64,000 nucleotides of DNA from Paraphaeosphaeria minitans (lineage: Eukaryota; Ascomycota; Dothideomycetes; Pleosporales; Didymosphaeriaceae). The stretch is taken from NCBI GenBank assembly GCA_015832175.1, contig WJXW01000002.1, positions 3,968,001-4,032,000 on the forward strand, in the 5' to 3' direction. The notes under the pieces were generated by a model that was not told where the DNA came from, ran no database searches, and saw only the letters and a program-made list of their open reading frames with translations. The translations under genes were made by a program, and so were the position numbers. Positions within the stretch are counted from its first letter, which is position 1. The number at the start of each line of letters is the position of its first letter. This document shows, one piece after another, positions 61,225 through 64,000 of the stretch.

Positions 61225-61520
61225 GGTAGGTGGCTGCGAAGGATGGCGCAGTGGGGGCAGGAGAGGGCGAGTGTGGATGTGGATGTGGATGTGAATGTGA
61301 ATGTGAATGTGAATGTGAGTGTGAGTATGAATGATCGGGGCTATGACGGCAAATCCAGGACGCGCTCCGTGGCGGCGGTTCTAGAAGCTTGGCCGCCCGG
61401 TCCCGCGCGTCGTCCCCGCGCAGGCCGTTGTGCCCCGCCGCAGCCTGGCTAGACTCCCACATGCCCGCCTCTTTCTGCCTCACGCACTCGCCACACCAGC
61501 CTTGTCCGCCCAGCTCCGCC
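61225..61520. promoter_or_regulatory. Divergent isa2 / kynureninase promoter
   Basis: 296 bp between the starts. It includes the TG(G/A)ATG hexanucleotide tract. Otherwise no recognised site. Confidence 0.45.
61271..61332 (+). repeat. TGGATG/TGAATG hexanucleotide repeat
   Basis: About ten TG(G/A)ATG-type units in the short divergent promoter. On the minus strand it reads as an artefactual His/Ser/Pro-rich frame upstream of isa2. Confidence 0.85.
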
Positions 61521-63070
61521 ATGCCCCAACTCCTCAATCCCTACGCCGCCACCAGCGACGTCGACCTTCTCTCAGAGGCCTTTGCCCGAACCGAAGACGA
61601 GCGCGATCCTCTGAGCAAGCTCCGCGCCGAGTTTGTGATCCCAACAAAGGGCGACCTGCGCAACAAAAGATATGGCCCCGTAGAACAAGACACGCAAGGT
61701 GCAAAGCACGTCTTGCGAGACGACGACAGCGATGAGTCCATCTATCTGTGCGGAAATTCGCTCGGATTACAACCCCGCCGTACGCGCGAGTATGTGAACC
61801 GTTATCTCGACACCTGGGCCTCCAAAGGTGTCTTTGGTCACTTCAAGCCACTTGAAGGCGGCCACCCACCATGGCTGGACCTCGACGATGCCCTCAAGGA
61901 ACAGACGGCCAAGATCGTGGGAGCTCTTCCCAGCGAGGTGGTCGTCATGGAGACACTGACGGCTAATCTGCACCTGCTCATGTCGAGCTTCTACAGGCCT
62001 ACCTCCGAACGGTACAAGATCATCATCGAGGGGAAGGCTTTCCCCAGTGACCATGTAAGCACATACATTTCGCCGCCATATCCCATACAAGGCTCACGTA
62101 CCACCAGTACGCCGCTCAGTCGCAGCTTGCCCACCACGGCATCCCCTCCTCCGCCCTCATCCTCATCACGCCACCCTCCGACGACTCTCCCTGCCTCACC
62201 ACCGAGCATATTCTCTCCGTCATCTCCCAACACAATGCCACCACCGCTCTCGTCCTGCTGCCAGGCATCCAGTTCTACTCGGGCCAGTTCTTTGATATCG
62301 AGCTGATAACACGCCACTGTCACAGTTTGGGCATAATCGTCGGTTGGGACCTCGCACACGCCGTCGGTAACGTCCCCGTCAAGCTGCATGACTGGAACGT
62401 TGACTTTGCCGCATGGTGCAACTACAAGTACATGAACGGCGGGCCCGGTGTCATAGGTGGACTATTCGTACACGACAACCACGGCAAGGTTGAGAAGGCC
62501 CAGATTGACGGCGACGCAGAGCACAACGACACACGGGCTCATTACCGCCCACGTCTAAGCGGATGGTGGGGCAGCGACAAAAGCAGCCGTTTCCGCATGG
62601 AGAACAAGTTTGTCCCCATTCCGGGTGCAAGCGGGTTCCAGCTCAGCAACCCCAGCGCTCTGGACATGTCGTCTGTTCTTGCCAGTTTGGATGTCTTCTC
62701 TCTGACTTCCATGGAAGCGCTCCGCGCGCGGAGTGTACGCCTTACTGCCTACCTTGAACAGCGACTCCTACGCTATGACAGCAAGACACCGCCGTACAAG
62801 ATTATCTCACCTACCAACCCCTCCGAGCGGGGCGCACAGATCAGTGTACTACTGAATCCAGGCCTCCTCGACTATGTTCTGCATTACATGGAAGAACAGG
62901 GCGTAGTCGTCGACGAGCGGAAGCCAGACGTCTTGCGTGTGGCGCCTGCCCCGCTATACAATTCGTTCTGGGACGTCCATCGCTTCATCGTGAGTTTCCA
63001 GGAAGGATGCCGCAGAGCCATTGCACAAAAGGGCAAAGCATCCGCACAAACACCCAACGCCGTTGCATGA
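61521..63070 (+). CDS. bna5: Kynureninase
   Basis: PLP enzyme cleaving kynurenine or 3-hydroxykynurenine to (3-hydroxy)anthranilate and alanine, in tryptophan degradation and de novo NAD synthesis. Exons 61521-62054 and 62108-63070 give 498 residues; intron GTAAGC...CCAG, 53 nt, follows AFPSDH exactly. Motifs: YLCGNSLGLQPRRT, VFGHFKPLEGGHPPW, VMETLTANLHLLMSSFYRPT, GWDLAHAVGN and the PLP-lysine motif NYKYMNGGPG (Lys about 285), then FRMENKFVPIPGASGFQLSN. The start at 61521 (MPQLLNPYAATSD) is preferred over an upstream in-frame Met at 61389 that would add Arg/Pro-rich residues overlapping the promoter. Probably cytosolic. Confidence 0.96.
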
Positions 63071-63589
63071 TTTTTACGACAGGATCTCAACAGCCATATT
63101 CGGTATACACCATCCCAGTATGTTGTACATGTAGGGCGGTATCGGCGTAGTATTTTTCTTCATTTCCGTGACATCACATATACCCAGGCAAAAGTTTGCG
63201 GTGGCAGAACACCGACCATAATTATTGTTTAACACATACCCCGACCATACTTCGCGTCTTCATGTTTCCATACTGCGTGGTTTACTATTCAAAGTGTTCA
63301 ATGTCATGGTGCAGTTTCGCGATTTGTTATTCCATCCTTTGACCGACTATGGTCGACAGAGCCCAACATCCGCGGTACTCTACCACCCAACAGGTTACCC
63401 AAAACCCATAGTCCCACTACCTGGACCGCACCTCTAAAAATCACAGTTATTGAACCCTCTACAAACCCACACACAGGCTGCAATTTCTTCCATCGGAATC
63501 TCCGCGCAATACAGAGTTTGAAACCAGCACACACAACCACGCTCTTCTACCAATCCAAACCCCACCCATACTCAACTAAATATCCCACA
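63071..63589. other. Kynureninase 3' flank and downstream promoter
   Basis: 519 bp, tandem arrangement. A C/A-rich, purine-poor stretch (63480-63589) precedes the next start codon, as in a fungal core promoter. No other gene seen. Confidence 0.5.
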
Positions 63590-64000
63590 ATGAAGCCTAC
63601 ACACGTCTTCACCTGGGCCGCCCTCCTCGTAGGCGCCCCGCATACCACAGCCCAGCTCGTTGACCCCGTAACTTCCAATGACACCAAGCTCGAAGCGCGT
63701 CGGAACAAACTCAGCAGATTGACGTGGTGGAAAGGTGCGCCGGTCGAGACGACGTTGGCGAAGGCAACTGTCAAATGCGCGATAGAAACAGGCCAGGCCA
63801 TAGAAGCGACGCTGCAATCGACACTTCCAACGATGGCGGAGGCCCTGAGCACGTGTAGTACAAGTAAAAGCAGGGCGAGCAGGACGGCAGCCATTACGAC
63901 TTCGGCCCCAGCGGTCGAGTCATCCATGGCTGTGACCTTGGAAACCCCATCTCGCTCTAGCATCGCAGCGGTGGACAAACGTGAGGAGGCGGCCAGTGCC
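63590..64000 (+). CDS. Start of a secreted protein or pro-peptide, cut by the window end
   Basis: Open from the ATG at 63590 to the last base, 137 codons, stop beyond the window. Residues 1-21 (MKPTHVFTWAALLVGAPHTT) form a probable signal peptide. A dibasic EARRNKLSRL lies near 36-45; the middle is Ala/Thr/Glu-rich with two Cys, and the visible end reads AAVDKREEAASA, a Kex2-type Lys-Arg site followed by an acidic spacer. The pattern would fit a secreted pro-protein, but no repeated peptide is visible and the family is unknown. An antisense frame of 143 codons covers the same region; I prefer the plus strand because of the signal peptide and the leader composition. Confidence 0.6.
   Translation, partial: MKPTHVFTWAALLVGAPHTTAQLVDPVTSNDTKLEARRNKLSRLTWWKGAPVETTLAKATVKCAIETGQAIEATLQSTLPTMAEALSTCSTSKSRASRTAAITTSAPAVESSMAVTLETPSRSSIAAVDKREEAASA

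Noticed and set aside
61389..61520. Upstream in-frame Met extending kynureninase by 44 residues
   Set aside because: The added Arg/Pro-rich residues lie in the divergent promoter and the family normally begins near MPQLLNPYAA.
63547..63978. 143-codon minus-strand frame at the window end
   Set aside because: Antisense to the plus-strand frame that has a signal peptide and a start with typical promoter composition.

Overview
The window is nuclear DNA of a filamentous ascomycete (Pezizomycotina, most likely a dothideomycete). The evidence is many short introns of 44-216 nt, often with a CTAAC/CTGAC-like branch point, fungal-specific families (a Con7-type C2H2 factor, a Kre9-like GPI protein, Nic96, CBM18 chitin deacetylase), gene spacing from tens of bases to several kilobases, and no operons. 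I see no transposon, CRISPR array or rRNA, and recognised no tRNA.

Layout. 1-3468: long non-coding stretch ending in an ATG-free leader; 3469-5002 con7-like C2H2 factor; 5003-8846 non-coding, rich in mini- and microsatellites; 8847-11085 mitochondrial PPR protein; 11472-12464 rtf2; 12465-14130 spacer with a ~200-bp (GAAA)n tract; 14131-15897 (-) S6K/Psk1-like AGC kinase; 17010-18804 (-) secreted chitin deacetylase with three CBM18 domains; 21236-22777 (-) PI-PLC-X-like phosphodiesterase; 23922-27068 (-) utp17/WDR75, divergent from 27372-27878 rpb10; 28133-29491 (-) Kelch protein; 30322-32351 (-) mitochondrial ABC1/ADCK2-like kinase; 32684-34507 (-) Baeyer-Villiger monooxygenase; 34508-36993 spacer; 36994-38862 (-) RCC1, divergent from 39348-41201 secreted metallophosphoesterase; 41428-42669 (-) glycosyltransferase; 43583-44562 alpha/beta hydrolase; 45050-45424 remnant of an MFS transporter; 45623-46435 (-) microbial-type PARG; 47051-50501 (-) nic96; 50907-51482 Trp-rich orphan; 51517-52477 (-) med27; 52958-53521 (-) GPI-type small protein; 54884-55491 (-) rex2, divergent from 55709-60241 pol1; 60574-61224 (-) isa2, divergent from 61521-63070 kynureninase; 63590-64000 start of a secreted protein cut by the window end.

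Most genes are housekeeping functions: replication (pol1, rtf2), transcription (rpb10, med27), rRNA processing (utp17), the Ran cycle and nuclear pore (RCC1, nic96), mitochondria (PPR, ABC1 kinase, isa2, rex2) and NAD synthesis (kynureninase). Secreted or accessory functions (chitin deacetylase, BVMO, hydrolase, MFS relic, glycosyltransferase) lie between them. I see no coherent biosynthetic cluster.

The most notable observations are a 1.76-kb stretch upstream of con7 without one ATG on the coding strand although CAT is common there; three GC-AG introns among about 27 inferred introns; the chitin deacetylase whose two C-terminal chitin-binding domains are near-copies; and several tandem arrays between con7 and the PPR gene. 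Exon boundaries were inferred by eye from reading frame, family conservation and splice consensus; no alignment or transcript data were available.
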